Assembly (NCBI RefSeq): GCF_026652115.1
Contig: NZ_JAPPSQ010000002.1
Location: 1 to 64,000, forward strand
Length of the DNA: 64,000 bases
Direction of reading: 5' to 3'
From: Algoriphagus sp. PAP.12
GTDB lineage: Bacteria > Bacteroidota > Bacteroidia > Cytophagales > Cyclobacteriaceae
The position numbers were made by a program, and so were the translations under genes. Position 1 is the first letter of the stretch; the number at the start of each line of letters is the position of its first letter. Shown piece after piece: positions 25,955-34,699 of the stretch. Below the pieces are notes generated by a model. The model saw nothing but the letters and a program-made list of their open reading frames with translations. It was not told where the DNA came from and did no database searches.

Positions 25955-27565
25955 TTACCAATTGACTTTCGGTGATTTATAAAAGTCTATTCCTTCGATA
26001 TCCCATCTCTTTCCTTGAACAGGAATTCTACTAGCAAAGCTCTCCCAAGATCTTCTACTTGTAGGAGTCCATGCAACCTCGGCAATTGCTGCTAAACGTG
26101 GGAAAACCAAATATTCAATATCCGCTCTATTAGTGACTGTCTCTGTCCATAAAGGAGCCTCTACCCCTAAAATATCGGATTTAGAAATCCCTTCAGTATA
26201 AGTGGCGGGGTCCCAATTATAAGCATCATCCAATTCAATAAATGCAGCCCAATGTAAACCGATACGGCTCGTAGAATCATATTGCATATCCAAATAGGCT
26301 CTTTTTGCTGGGGACATCAAGACTTTGTTCCCTTGACTTTTTGCCATTTGGGCATTGTTTGCTTTATCCCAAAACTGGGCGACATTTCCAGGTAATAATG
26401 TAGTGGTTGCGATCTCATCCCATCCAATGCTGGTTTTCCCATAACCTTTCACGATTTCTTGAACTCTCTCAACAAAATAAATATAATCGTCTTTTTTCGT
26501 GACATGAGACTCATCTCCTCCAATATGGAAGTAAGGACCTGGTGTCAAAGCGGTCAATTCTCTCACAACATCTTCAATCAGTTGATACGTAGCCTCCAAA
26601 TCAGAATCAAGGGTACTGAACCCAACTTCAATACCTGTATATAACTCTGCCGCTTGCCTGTCAATATTTGATCCTGATAATAGATCTTCAGCTTTTTCGA
26701 CAGATTTCACAATAGTCTCAGTATCTCCATCAGGCAAATTAATACCTGGATTTAACTCCCCGTAAGAAGCCAAAATCGCATTGGTATGTCCAGGCATATC
26801 CACCTCAGGAACAACTGTAATATACCTCTCAGCCGCATATGCTACTATTTCTGCATATTGCTCTTGAGTATAAAAGCCTCCTTCACCACCACCAACTTCT
26901 GTACTTCCACCGGTTTCAGTCAATTTTGGCCAGGATTTAATTTCGATTCTCCATCCTTGGTCATCGGTTAAATGCAAATGAAGATAGTTCAATTTCAACT
27001 CTGCCATTTGATCAATATAATGCTTGACGTCTTCTACCGGAAAAAAGTGTCTTGCAACATCTAACATAGATCCACGATATGCAAAATCAGGACTGTCAGT
27101 AATAATCCCTGCTGGGACAATCCATTTTTCAGAAACTTTTTTCCTTTCTTCTATAGAAGGAGGGAATGCTTGGATCAAAGTTTGAACGCCATAAAATAAA
27201 CCAGCTTCTGATTCAGATTTTATAGTGATTTGAGAATCAGTAATGGACAATTCATATCCTTCAGAACCTGATCCATCTCCAAGCAACTCCAATTTTATAG
27301 CAGCCTCGTCTGTTCCGACTTGAATAGGAAAGCCTGTAGAAGGTCTTAATTTTTCCGCTAAATATTCTCCTATAAAAATTAGATCACTTTCTGGTCCAAC
27401 CATTTGAATGGAAGTGGTAGAGGTTAATTCAAATGTTCCAGACGAATTGGAAACACTGACAGGCAGTGGAATAAGTCCTGAATCAGTTAATTTAGAAGAA
27501 TCATTTTGGCACGAAAGAAGGGACAAAGAAATCCCTATTGCCATCAAAGCAATACTATTTTTCAT
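25955..27565 (-). CDS. beta-N-acetylhexosaminidase, GH20 lipoprotein
   Basis: A 536-aa lipoprotein (lipobox LLSC, Cys near residue 19) with an N-terminal GH20b domain (about 30-160) and the catalytic TIM barrel. The D-E catalytic pair for substrate-assisted hydrolysis is in HIGGDESH (near 348-349), and HLHLTDDQGWRIEIKSWP and VVPEVDMPGHT are strong GH20 signatures. It removes terminal GlcNAc or GalNAc from chitin-derived or glycan substrates at the cell surface or periplasm. I start at the ATG at 27565; the frame opens at 27706 but that part is not a leader. Divergent from the Tat-exported oxidoreductase. Confidence 0.95.
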   Translation of the reverse strand: MKNSIALMAIGISLSLLSCQNDSSKLTDSGLIPLPVSVSNSSGTFELTSTTSIQMVGPESDLIFIGEYLAEKLRPSTGFPIQVGTDEAAIKLELLGDGSGSEGYELSITDSQITIKSESEAGLFYGVQTLIQAFPPSIEERKKVSEKWIVPAGIITDSPDFAYRGSMLDVARHFFPVEDVKHYIDQMAELKLNYLHLHLTDDQGWRIEIKSWPKLTETGGSTEVGGGEGGFYTQEQYAEIVAYAAERYITVVPEVDMPGHTNAILASYGELNPGINLPDGDTETIVKSVEKAEDLLSGSNIDRQAAELYTGIEVGFSTLDSDLEATYQLIEDVVRELTALTPGPYFHIGGDESHVTKKDDYIYFVERVQEIVKGYGKTSIGWDEIATTTLLPGNVAQFWDKANNAQMAKSQGNKVLMSPAKRAYLDMQYDSTSRIGLHWAAFIELDDAYNWDPATYTEGISKSDILGVEAPLWTETVTNRADIEYLVFPRLAAIAEVAWTPTSRRSWESFASRIPVQGKRWDIEGIDFYKSPKVNW

Positions 27566-27751
27566 ATTAGGAAATTGGATTAAGGTAAACTTAATAGAAA
27601 ATTTTAAGAATCTGATTCCGCTAAAAAAATATATTTGAGGAAGAGCAATTTTGATATTCGTGGAATAAATACATGATTTTATCAAATTCAACACTAAAAA
27701 CTTCACAGAAAATCATAATTTGAGTTTTTGCAAAAGATTAATCAATAAACC

Positions 27752-29206
27752 ATGAAAGAAAATAAAGGATCTGGTAATTCCAGAAGAGATTTTTTGAAAA
27801 GCAGCTCCCTTGCAATGGCGGGGTTTTATATAGTTCCTAGACACGTATTAGGAGGTCCGGGTTATATAGCTCCCAGTGACAAGCTTAGAGTTGCCAGTGT
27901 CGGTGTTGGTGGAATGGGAGGCGGTGACGTAAGAGGTATTTATGCATCAGGAAAAGTTGACATGATCGCACTTTGTGATGTGGACGATACCAGGGCGAAA
28001 GGAAGTCGTGAAGCCCATCCAAAAGCAGCATATTATAAGGATTACAGAGTCATGTTAGAAAAGGAAGCAAATAATATAGATGCTGTATCCGTTTCTACTC
28101 CAGACCACATGCACGCAGTTATCGCAATGATGGCTATGAAAATGGGGAAACATGTCTATGTGCAGAAACCACTTTCACACGACATCTACGAAGCTAGAAT
28201 GCTCACCGAAGCAGCTGAAAAATATAAAGTAGTAACCCAAATGGGTAACCAAGGATCTTCCGGAGATGGAGTTAGAAAATTGGTAGAATGGTACAATGCA
28301 GGACTAATTGGAGAAGCAACCAAAGTATATTCTTGGACCAATAGACCAGTTTGGCCACAAGGTATTCCTTGGCCATCAACACCTATCACTCCTCCAGCTG
28401 ATTTAGACTGGGACCTATGGCTAGGAACTGCTCCATACAAGGATTACGTTGGAAATCTCGTTCCATTCAATTGGAGAGGTTGGTGGGATTATGGAACTGG
28501 GGCTTTGGGAGATATGGCATGCCATATCATGGAGCCACCATTCAGAGTTCTTGGACTGGGATATCCGAAATCTGCTGAATGCTCAGTGGGTTCTGTATAT
28601 ACTGGAGAATTTACTCGCGGTTATTTCCCAGATAGCTGCCCACCTTCTTCTCATATCACATTGAGATTTGACAGACCCGGCAAGGATGACTTGGAGTTCC
28701 ACTGGATGGATGGTGGTATTCAGCCAACTCGTCCAGAAGAACTTGCACCTAATGAAATCATGGGCGATGGTGGAAATGGTGTCATCATCGAGGGGACCAA
28801 AGGTAAAATGATGTGTGGCACCTACGGTAGAGACCCTCAATTACTTCCAACTTCCAGAACCAAGGAAGTGAGTGTTCCAATGACGGAATATAGAGTTCCT
28901 GACGGTGATGGTGGTCACTATAAAAACTGGGTTGAGGCATGTATTGGAGGATATGGATCTGAAGAATATAAGCATCTTAGTTCACCATTTAGTGTGGCAG
29001 GTCCTTTGACCGAATCAGTTTTGATGGGTAACCTTGCCATTAGATCTTATGATTATCGAGTTCCAAGAACTGGAAGTGACAATCAGTTTGATTATCCTGG
29101 ACGAGGAATCAAATTGATGTGGGATGGCCCAAATATGAAGATCACTAATTTTGATCCTGCCAACCAATTTGTAAAAAGAGAATATAGAGGAGACTATTCT
29201 CTATAA
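27752..29206 (+). CDS. Tat-exported Gfo/Idh/MocA family oxidoreductase
   Basis: A 484-aa protein with a twin-arginine signal (NSRRDFLKSSSLAMAG) and a Rossmann NAD(P)-binding motif RVASVGVGGMGGGD near 45-58. SVSTPDHMHAVIAM and YVQKPLSHDIYEAR hold the conserved Asp-His and Lys-Pro of the family. The C-terminal half contains the aromatic segment WRGWWDYGTGALGDMACHIM. Exported members act on sugars or glycosides with tightly bound NAD; some relatives (GH109) are N-acetylgalactosaminidases. The divergent GH20 neighbour is consistent with amino-sugar metabolism, but substrate is unproven. A terminator follows. Confidence 0.9.
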   Translation: MKENKGSGNSRRDFLKSSSLAMAGFYIVPRHVLGGPGYIAPSDKLRVASVGVGGMGGGDVRGIYASGKVDMIALCDVDDTRAKGSREAHPKAAYYKDYRVMLEKEANNIDAVSVSTPDHMHAVIAMMAMKMGKHVYVQKPLSHDIYEARMLTEAAEKYKVVTQMGNQGSSGDGVRKLVEWYNAGLIGEATKVYSWTNRPVWPQGIPWPSTPITPPADLDWDLWLGTAPYKDYVGNLVPFNWRGWWDYGTGALGDMACHIMEPPFRVLGLGYPKSAECSVGSVYTGEFTRGYFPDSCPPSSHITLRFDRPGKDDLEFHWMDGGIQPTRPEELAPNEIMGDGGNGVIIEGTKGKMMCGTYGRDPQLLPTSRTKEVSVPMTEYRVPDGDGGHYKNWVEACIGGYGSEEYKHLSSPFSVAGPLTESVLMGNLAIRSYDYRVPRTGSDNQFDYPGRGIKLMWDGPNMKITNFDPANQFVKREYRGDYSL

Positions 29207-29230
29207 TTTATAATATCCCAAAAATTAAAA

Positions 29231-29266
29231 GAGCCCTAATCGTTTTACAATTAGGGCTCCTTTTTT
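29231..29266. terminator. bidirectional terminator
   Basis: GAGCCCTAAT pairs with ATTAGGGCTC around a 9-nt loop, followed by TTTTTT; A-rich sequence precedes it. It serves the Gfo/Idh gene on the plus strand and possibly the OmpA gene on the minus strand, whose stop it touches. Confidence 0.85.
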
Positions 29267-30890
29267 AGTTCTCTATTGTTAGATCCACTCTCCTGTTTTT
29301 TGCTCGACCAACTTCAGTAGCATTCGAAGCCACAGGTCTTGTACCTCCCCATCCAGAGATTCTAAGCCGTTCAAATTCAATTCCTTTTTCGACCAAGTAA
29401 TCTCTCACTGCTCCTGCACGCTCCAATGATAATGCCTTATTCAGGCCTGGGTCTCCCGCACTATCAGTATGACCATTAATACGAACTTTAAAACCACCGT
29501 TTTTGGTTAAAAAACCAACAATTTCATCCAAATATCCGAAAGTCTCATCACCTTCTAATTCAGAGGTTCCTCTTTTAAAATTTACTTTATCCAAAGTAAG
29601 ACTGGAGCCTGTTTCAATTTTTGCCAACAAAATTACATTAGGCTCTTCAGAAAGTATTTGAGATGTGGATATGGTTTTTGGAAAGAAAGAAATTGCTTCA
29701 AATTTAAGTTCAGAAATACCATTTTCCTTCAATTTAGAAACCCGAATAGAATCAGAATCCATTTCTACCCAATTTCCCTGAGATAATCCAAATAGAGTGT
29801 AATCAAGAATCCTCGTTTTATTCTTTTGATCAACCAACAGCCATTCTAAAGGCTCCTCTTCAACTACTAATTCTTTTTGCTGAATTTTGACTTCAGGAAC
29901 CCCTACACTGTTACCTGGAAAAATAGGAGTAATCTCCTGAACTTTCACTTGTTTCTCCTCCTTTGCTTGACTGATAGCTACTGCTTTTGGAGCCTCAAAT
30001 TCTTCTGGGATTATTAATGGTTCAGGATTTTTAAAAGTCAATAAATCAGAAAAGCCATCACTATTTTGAATACTGGACCAAACTACCTCATCGCCATTGA
30101 TAAAAGTTACCGTACTTTCTGATCCGGGAGAACTGATTTGCTCCCACTTTTTGGGTTGACTCCAGTTCAAAAGAGACTCGTCCAGAGCCTTTGAGATGAA
30201 GATATCTTTTCCCTGAGCTCCTTCTTGCATATTGGACGCAAAATATAAGAGCTTGGTTTCTGGATTGAAAAATGGACTAATTTCTTGGCCTGGAGTATTA
30301 ATCACATTCCCCAAATGAGTAGGGCTCGACCATTGAATTATTGATTCTTTTTTGATCAAATAAATATCTTCGTTCCCTCTACTGTCTTCTCTTTTGGCTG
30401 AAAGAAAAATCAATTCTCCCCCTTTGGAAATTCGTCCAGTCACATTTCCTGATAGGTCTTCGACACCATCTACATTTATTCTTCTGAGGAAATTCCAATC
30501 AGTACCAAACTTCGAATATTGGTAAATACCGTTTTTCTCAGAATCTCTATGGTAAACCAAAAGGGTTAGCAGATCTTCCAAGCCAATGGGAAAATCATAC
30601 CCTGATGTACTCAAATCTGGACGATGGATAGCCTCTGACCATTCACCATCTTCATTTTTCTTAGTCATCCAGATATCACCTGGATCTGTGACTCCTCCTA
30701 CATTTCCGGGGTGAAATGCTCTTGTAAATAGTAATGTTCCATCTCCAATCCAAACTGGGTTTTGATCATCCTGCGGGCTATTTGCCCCTGAAAGGACCTG
30801 TATTTCTTGTGCTTGTACTCGATTAAAAACACAAAAAGCAAGCAGTAATGTACTGCCTGCTTTAAGTATTTTAGAATTTAAATTTCTCAT
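29265..30890 (-). CDS. OmpA-family protein with WD40-like N-terminal propeller
   Basis: A 541-aa exported protein (signal peptide ending RVQAQ). The N-terminal half has TolB/PD40-like repeats such as GDGTLLFTRAFHP, GGELIFLSAKRED and ETKLLYFASNMQEG. The C-terminal about 110 residues form an OmpA peptidoglycan-binding domain with INGHTDSAGD, LSLERAGAVRDYL and RAKNRRVDL. It probably links the outer membrane to the cell wall. It starts 2 bp after the deoxyhypusine-synthase-like gene and must be on the same transcript, an unexpected pairing. Confidence 0.9.
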   Translation of the reverse strand: MRNLNSKILKAGSTLLLAFCVFNRVQAQEIQVLSGANSPQDDQNPVWIGDGTLLFTRAFHPGNVGGVTDPGDIWMTKKNEDGEWSEAIHRPDLSTSGYDFPIGLEDLLTLLVYHRDSEKNGIYQYSKFGTDWNFLRRINVDGVEDLSGNVTGRISKGGELIFLSAKREDSRGNEDIYLIKKESIIQWSSPTHLGNVINTPGQEISPFFNPETKLLYFASNMQEGAQGKDIFISKALDESLLNWSQPKKWEQISSPGSESTVTFINGDEVVWSSIQNSDGFSDLLTFKNPEPLIIPEEFEAPKAVAISQAKEEKQVKVQEITPIFPGNSVGVPEVKIQQKELVVEEEPLEWLLVDQKNKTRILDYTLFGLSQGNWVEMDSDSIRVSKLKENGISELKFEAISFFPKTISTSQILSEEPNVILLAKIETGSSLTLDKVNFKRGTSELEGDETFGYLDEIVGFLTKNGGFKVRINGHTDSAGDPGLNKALSLERAGAVRDYLVEKGIEFERLRISGWGGTRPVASNATEVGRAKNRRVDLTIEN

Positions 30891-30892
30891 AA

Positions 30893-31864
30893 TTATTGAC
30901 CCAAAACGATGGCAAATACCAGCGGGGCCACAATTGTCGCATCTGATTCAATAATAAATTTTGGAGTTTCTAATCCAAGTTTACCCCAGGTGATTTTTTC
31001 ATTTGGAACAGCGCCAGAGTAAGACCCATAAGATGTAGTCGAATCTGAAATCTGACAGAAGTAGCCCCAAAGAGGTACATTATCACGCTGAAGGTCCTGA
31101 TGCAACATTGGAACCACGCAGATAGGGAAATCTCCTGCAATTCCCCCGCCAATTTGGAAAAATCCAACTTTACTTTCTTCAGTTGCATTGTTTGTGTACC
31201 ATTCTGCAAGGAACATCATGTACTCAATTCCACTTCTCACAGTGTGAACATTTTTCACATCTCCAGAGATAACGTGTCCAGCAAACATATTACCCAAAGT
31301 AGAATCTTCCCATCCTGGAACGATGATTGGAAGGTTTTTCTTAGCAGCTTCTAGCAACCAGCTATTTTTTGGATCGATTTGGTAGGAATCCTCTAACTTG
31401 CCTGACAATAGAATTTTATAGAAGAACTCATGTGGGAAAAATGCTTCTCCAGCTTGATCAGCTTTTACCCATTCATCCAAAATGACATCTTCAATTCTTC
31501 TCATCGCCTCCATTTCTGGAATACAGGTATCGGTCACACGATTCATATGACGATCCAATAGATCTTGCTCCTGCTCAGGAGAAAGTTCTCTATAATTTGG
31601 AATTCGCTCATAATAATCATTGGCTACCAAGTTGAAAACATCCTCTTCCAAGTTGGCACCTGTACAAGTGATGATTTGAACTTTATCCTGACGGATCATT
31701 TCTGCCAAAGAAATCCCCAATTCTGCTGTGGACATTGCTCCGGCAAGAGTGACCATCATTTTTCCACCTTCTTCCAGATGAGTTTTATATCCTTCTGCTG
31801 CATCGATCAAAGATGCTGCATTGAAATGACGATAATGATGCTTTAAAAATTCTGTGATTTTCAT
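30893..31864 (-). CDS. deoxyhypusine synthase family protein, catalytic lysine absent
   Basis: A 323-aa cytoplasmic NAD-binding protein of the deoxyhypusine synthase family. Recognisable segments are TLAGAMSTAELG (39-50), TCTGANLEEDVFNLV (66-80), PGWEDSTLGNMF (183-194) and the C-terminal VPNEKITWGKL. In the eukaryotic enzyme the catalytic lysine sits in GGGxVKHH; here the equivalent stretch is GGGIAGDF (239-246), so the lysine is replaced. Bacteria lack eIF5A, and bacterial homologues are thought to act on polyamines. Whether this one makes homospermidine or something else is unknown. The OmpA gene follows 2 bp downstream. Confidence 0.88.
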   Translation of the reverse strand: MKITEFLKHHYRHFNAASLIDAAEGYKTHLEEGGKMMVTLAGAMSTAELGISLAEMIRQDKVQIITCTGANLEEDVFNLVANDYYERIPNYRELSPEQEQDLLDRHMNRVTDTCIPEMEAMRRIEDVILDEWVKADQAGEAFFPHEFFYKILLSGKLEDSYQIDPKNSWLLEAAKKNLPIIVPGWEDSTLGNMFAGHVISGDVKNVHTVRSGIEYMMFLAEWYTNNATEESKVGFFQIGGGIAGDFPICVVPMLHQDLQRDNVPLWGYFCQISDSTTSYGSYSGAVPNEKITWGKLGLETPKFIIESDATIVAPLVFAIVLGQ

Positions 31865-31886
31865 TTGAGTTTTTTCAATTTGCCTT

Positions 31887-31904
31887 CAAAAATACCCAAA
31901 AATA
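31887..31904 (-). promoter_or_regulatory. possible promoter of the deoxyhypusine-synthase-like operon
   Basis: Two copies of TATTTTTG, both fitting TAnnTTTG, are found on the minus strand 10 bp apart (31887-31894 and 31897-31904), 23-40 bp before the start codon. No -33 box with ideal spacing is visible. Confidence 0.45.
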
Positions 31905-31913
31905 GGGTACAAA

Positions 31914-31938
31914 AAAACCCGGACTCAGCCGGGTTTTT
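31914..31938. terminator. terminator after the OmpH-like gene
   Basis: AACCCGG / CCGGGTT stem with a six-base loop, flanked by A7 on the left and T5 on the right, so it can act on either strand. It ends the OmpH-family transcript and separates it from the downstream operon. Confidence 0.8.
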
Positions 31939-31957
31939 AATCTCGTTTTTCTTGAAA

Positions 31958-32557
31958 TTATTTCGCAGTATCTGCTGGAGCTTGACCGTATTCTTTGTTC
32001 AAACCATCGATTACAGATTTAGTCACATCCAAAGACTCTTTTCCATACCATACAGAACCACCTCTAGTGTAGCTAAGAACCAAATCCAATCCTTCAGCCT
32101 CGGCATAACCTTTTAAATAATTTTGAACTTTTTCGTAGACCTCATTGTAAAGATTAGCCTCATCTACAGAAAGTTCCTGCATCAAGTTATCTCTATAGGT
32201 AACTAAGTTTTGTTCTTTTTTCATCAATTCCTCCTGCTTGGCTCTTTGCTGATTTGGAGTCATGTTTCCACCAGACTGCTGGAAATTTGATACTTCCTGC
32301 TCAAATCCTCTAGCTCTGCTTTGAAGGTCACCTTCAAATTTCTTCCCTTTATCAGTTAGCTCTTCAGATTTTTTGATGAAATAGTCATATTTATTAATTA
32401 CACTATCTGTATACACATAGGCAATTTTGTAGTCTCCAGAACTTGCAGCAGTTTCAGAGGTTGCTGCAGATTGGTTTTCTGCGGTTTTTTGATCACAAGC
32501 GTAAAAAAGTACAGATGCAAGACCTAGTACTCCGATGAATTTTAATCCCTTTTTCAC
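31958..32557 (-). CDS. OmpH/Skp family periplasmic lipoprotein
   Basis: A 199-aa protein. Lipobox FYAC near residue 20 is followed by a short low-complexity linker, then KIAYVYTDSVINKYDYF and a long helical hairpin rich in Lys/Glu/Gln, ending with LDLVLSYTRGGSVWYG. This is the Skp/OmpH chaperone layout, holding unfolded outer-membrane proteins. I take a GTG at 32557 as start because a promoter element (TATATTTG, 32586-32593) lies inside the longer open frame that begins at 32614; transcription should start downstream of that. Confidence 0.85.
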   Translation of the reverse strand: MKKGLKFIGVLGLASVLFYACDQKTAENQSAATSETAASSGDYKIAYVYTDSVINKYDYFIKKSEELTDKGKKFEGDLQSRARGFEQEVSNFQQSGGNMTPNQQRAKQEELMKKEQNLVTYRDNLMQELSVDEANLYNEVYEKVQNYLKGYAEAEGLDLVLSYTRGGSVWYGKESLDVTKSVIDGLNKEYGQAPADTAK

Positions 32558-32585
32558 TTTGAATTGATTATTGTTTACAAGGGCG

Positions 32586-32593
32586 CAAATATA
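32586..32593 (-). promoter_or_regulatory. promoter -7 element of the OmpH-like gene
   Basis: TATATTTG on the minus strand, an exact TAnnTTTG match, with a TTG about 18 bp upstream as -33 box. It lies 28 bp before the GTG start and decides the choice of start for the OmpH-like gene. Confidence 0.7.
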
Positions 32594-32653
32594 AAGAAAG
32601 AATTGATTTTCCAAGGGAAGAGCCCCATATACAGCATTAAAATAGGTTAAGGT

Positions 32654-33556
32654 TTAGTAAAATATTTCTTGAGCCAACCTATAAACCTGAGAGTGGGCTT
32701 CGATTATATGACTGATTTTCTTACTGTAGCCTCCTCCCATAGAGCAAATCATTGGCAATCCCAATTCATGAACTAAGGAAAGAACAATATGATCACGCTT
32801 TTTAACACCATCCATTGTCAAAGCCAACCTTCCCAATTTATCTGAGGCTAATACATCAACTCCAGATTGATACATAATAAAATCTGGTTCAAACTTATTT
32901 AAAATCTTATCCAAAGAAGATCTCAAAGTATTTAGATACTCTTTATCAGAAGTACCGTCCTCAAGGCCTACATCTAAATCTGATTTCTCTTTTCTATGAG
33001 GATAATTTTTCGCCCCATGCATGCTAAAGGTAAAAACCGAAGAATCTCCCTCAAATATCTCCGCAGTACCATTGCCTTGATGAACATCCAAATCTATAAT
33101 TAGAATATTTTCTGCAAGGCCCTTTTTTTGCAAATACTTAGCCGCAATTGCTTGATCATTCAATAAGCAAAACCCCTCTCCCCGATTAGAATACGCATGA
33201 TGGGTCCCTCCTGCTATATTCATAGCAATTTTATGTTCAAGAGCGTATTTAGTGGCTTCTACAGATCCACCTGCGATCAAAATCTCTCTTTCAACTAATG
33301 CCCTACTTAAAGGAAAACCTGTAGCCCTTTCTTCAGAACGACTTAGACTCAGTTTATCTAATTTCTGCCAATAGTCTGAATCATGAGCTTCTAAAATCAA
33401 GTCCTCTGACACGGGCATTGGTGAGAAAAAATTACTCTCATTTACAGTCCCCTCATACATTAATTGCTGTGGAAGCAATTCATATTTTTCCATGGGAAAA
33501 CGATGTCCAGGAGGTAAAGGGTGACAATATTCGGGGGACCAGGCAATATGAAGCAT
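32654..33556 (-). CDS. histone deacetylase superfamily protein
   Basis: A 300-aa zinc amidohydrolase of the HDAC/AcuC/acetylpolyamine amidohydrolase superfamily. The general-base His pair is H119-H120 in GGTHHAYSNRGEGFCLLND. Zinc ligands are D157 and H159 (DLDVHQGNGT) and D239 (GVDVLASDKLG). The ending GGGYSKK is also typical. In bacteria such enzymes deacetylate polyamines, acetoin-related or other small amides and lysines; the target is not predictable. The start codon directly abuts a terminator-like hairpin. Confidence 0.92.
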   Translation of the reverse strand: MLHIAWSPEYCHPLPPGHRFPMEKYELLPQQLMYEGTVNESNFFSPMPVSEDLILEAHDSDYWQKLDKLSLSRSEERATGFPLSRALVEREILIAGGSVEATKYALEHKIAMNIAGGTHHAYSNRGEGFCLLNDQAIAAKYLQKKGLAENILIIDLDVHQGNGTAEIFEGDSSVFTFSMHGAKNYPHRKEKSDLDVGLEDGTSDKEYLNTLRSSLDKILNKFEPDFIMYQSGVDVLASDKLGRLALTMDGVKKRDHIVLSLVHELGLPMICSMGGGYSKKISHIIEAHSQVYRLAQEIFY

Positions 33557-33586
33557 AAAAAAACGCTTGTATATTCAACAAGCGTT
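33557..33586 (-). terminator. hairpin with U-tract touching the next start codon
   Basis: AACGCTTGT pairs with ACAAGCGTT (33562-33586) around a 7-nt loop, followed on the minus strand by a run of seven T residues that ends exactly at the HDAC ATG. It should terminate the upstream transcript, but any read-through RNA would fold the HDAC initiation region. Confidence 0.75.
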
Positions 33587-33612
33587 CAAAGGTATTGTTC
33601 TGAAAGATTTTA

Positions 33613-34170
33613 TCAAACGTCCTCCTCTTCTGATTGAAAAGAAAACAATGTTTCATCCAAGGCAATGGTATCATCATTAAACTCTTTGATGAACTTACCA
33701 ATTACAGAATCAGTAATCACATCAATATTAAGAGCTGCATCTACACCGATTCCATAATCATGGTGAGTATCAACATCGATAAATTCTTGAACCTTCACAG
33801 TTTCTTCCTCTTCGATCTCCATGATCATTTCAGTGATGAACCAGCCAATTTCTTCCTGCTCACTATTTAATGGTAGCAAATTCCCATTTTCGTCTTCTTC
33901 ATATTGGATACCGTTGAAATTGGGAAACTTTTTTGCAGCTTCATGCTCAGCCAATTCGTATACCTCACTAGAATGATGTAATCTCAAGGTATAAAGAGCA
34001 GCATCATAGATTACTTCTTTACCCTCATACATTCCAATGAAGTAAAAATTCACAAATTCATCAGAATTCTCATCGTCAGGAATTAATTTATATGGCTTTC
34101 CAGAAGCACTAAGTTCCTTCTTAAGCTTTGCGATCTCAGTTGGATCAAATCCTGGATTAGTTAGTGACAT
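33613..34170 (-). CDS. hypothetical acidic protein
   Basis: A 185-aa soluble, acidic protein without signal peptide. It begins MSLTNPGFDPTEIAKLKKEL, has a central region with FIGMYEGKEVIYDAALYTLRLHH, and ends with an acidic tail. The lack of membrane segments and the regular alpha/beta pattern suggest a cytoplasmic globular protein. I do not recognise a family. Monocistronic by position: it is followed by a terminator and preceded by a divergent AlbA_2 gene. Confidence 0.7.
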   Translation of the reverse strand: MSLTNPGFDPTEIAKLKKELSASGKPYKLIPDDENSDEFVNFYFIGMYEGKEVIYDAALYTLRLHHSSEVYELAEHEAAKKFPNFNGIQYEEDENGNLLPLNSEQEEIGWFITEMIMEIEEEETVKVQEFIDVDTHHDYGIGVDAALNIDVITDSVIGKFIKEFNDDTIALDETLFSFQSEEEDV

Positions 34171-34258
34171 AGAATTAAAAATTAGGGATAATTAGATTTC
34201 ACTTGGGAAAGATAACTTTCGGAAGTGATTTACCAAGGAATATACAAGCAAAATATAA

Positions 34259-34699
34259 ATGAGTAAAGAAAACTTAGAAAAGTTTGATGAAGAATTTATA
34301 AATTCTCTACTTAGGTCAAAAGAAGGTATCTATTTGGAATTCAAGCAAAAGGCACCTTCCAACGAGAAAATAGCTAAAACTATTTCATCATTGGCAAATA
34401 CAGAAGGAGGTATTTTAATTATTGGAATTTCTGACCAACGAAGGATTATAGGAATAGATCCGGAAGAAGAAATTTTTATGATAGATACCGCCTTAAAGAC
34501 ATATTGCAATCCATTACCAAATATTAAAATAGAGGTGATAACTTGGATAGACCCAAATCCGAAACCCTATGAAAAAGAAGAAAAGAACCTATTAAAGGTA
34601 CATATTTCTAGGTCCATAGTCCCCATCAAAGCCAAAACTAAAAATGGAGAATGGAAAATATTTAAAAGAGAAGGAGACCATACAATCACACTAATTTGA
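34259..34699 (+). CDS. AlbA_2 (Schlafen-type) DNA-binding domain protein
   Basis: A 146-aa protein made almost wholly of an AlbA_2 domain. Typical elements are GIYLEFKQKAPSNEKIAKTI (about 23-42, the E-FK motif), ANTEGGILIIGISD (about 47-60) and a basic VPIKAKTKNGEWKIFKREG near the C-terminus. Larger relatives carry ATPase or winged-helix parts; here the domain stands alone. Probably binds nucleic acid; role unknown. Its 3' end overlaps the convergent holin-family gene by 9 bp. Confidence 0.85.
   Translation: MSKENLEKFDEEFINSLLRSKEGIYLEFKQKAPSNEKIAKTISSLANTEGGILIIGISDQRRIIGIDPEEEIFMIDTALKTYCNPLPNIKIEVITWIDPNPKPYEKEEKNLLKVHISRSIVPIKAKTKNGEWKIFKREGDHTITLI

Noticed and set aside
31565..31846. 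93-aa plus-strand frame in the DHS-like gene
   Set aside because: Antisense to strongly conserved coding sequence, no start context or promoter.
32558..32614. Longer N-terminus for the OmpH-like protein
   Set aside because: A TATATTTG promoter element lies within this stretch, and the extra residues would precede the lipoprotein signal.
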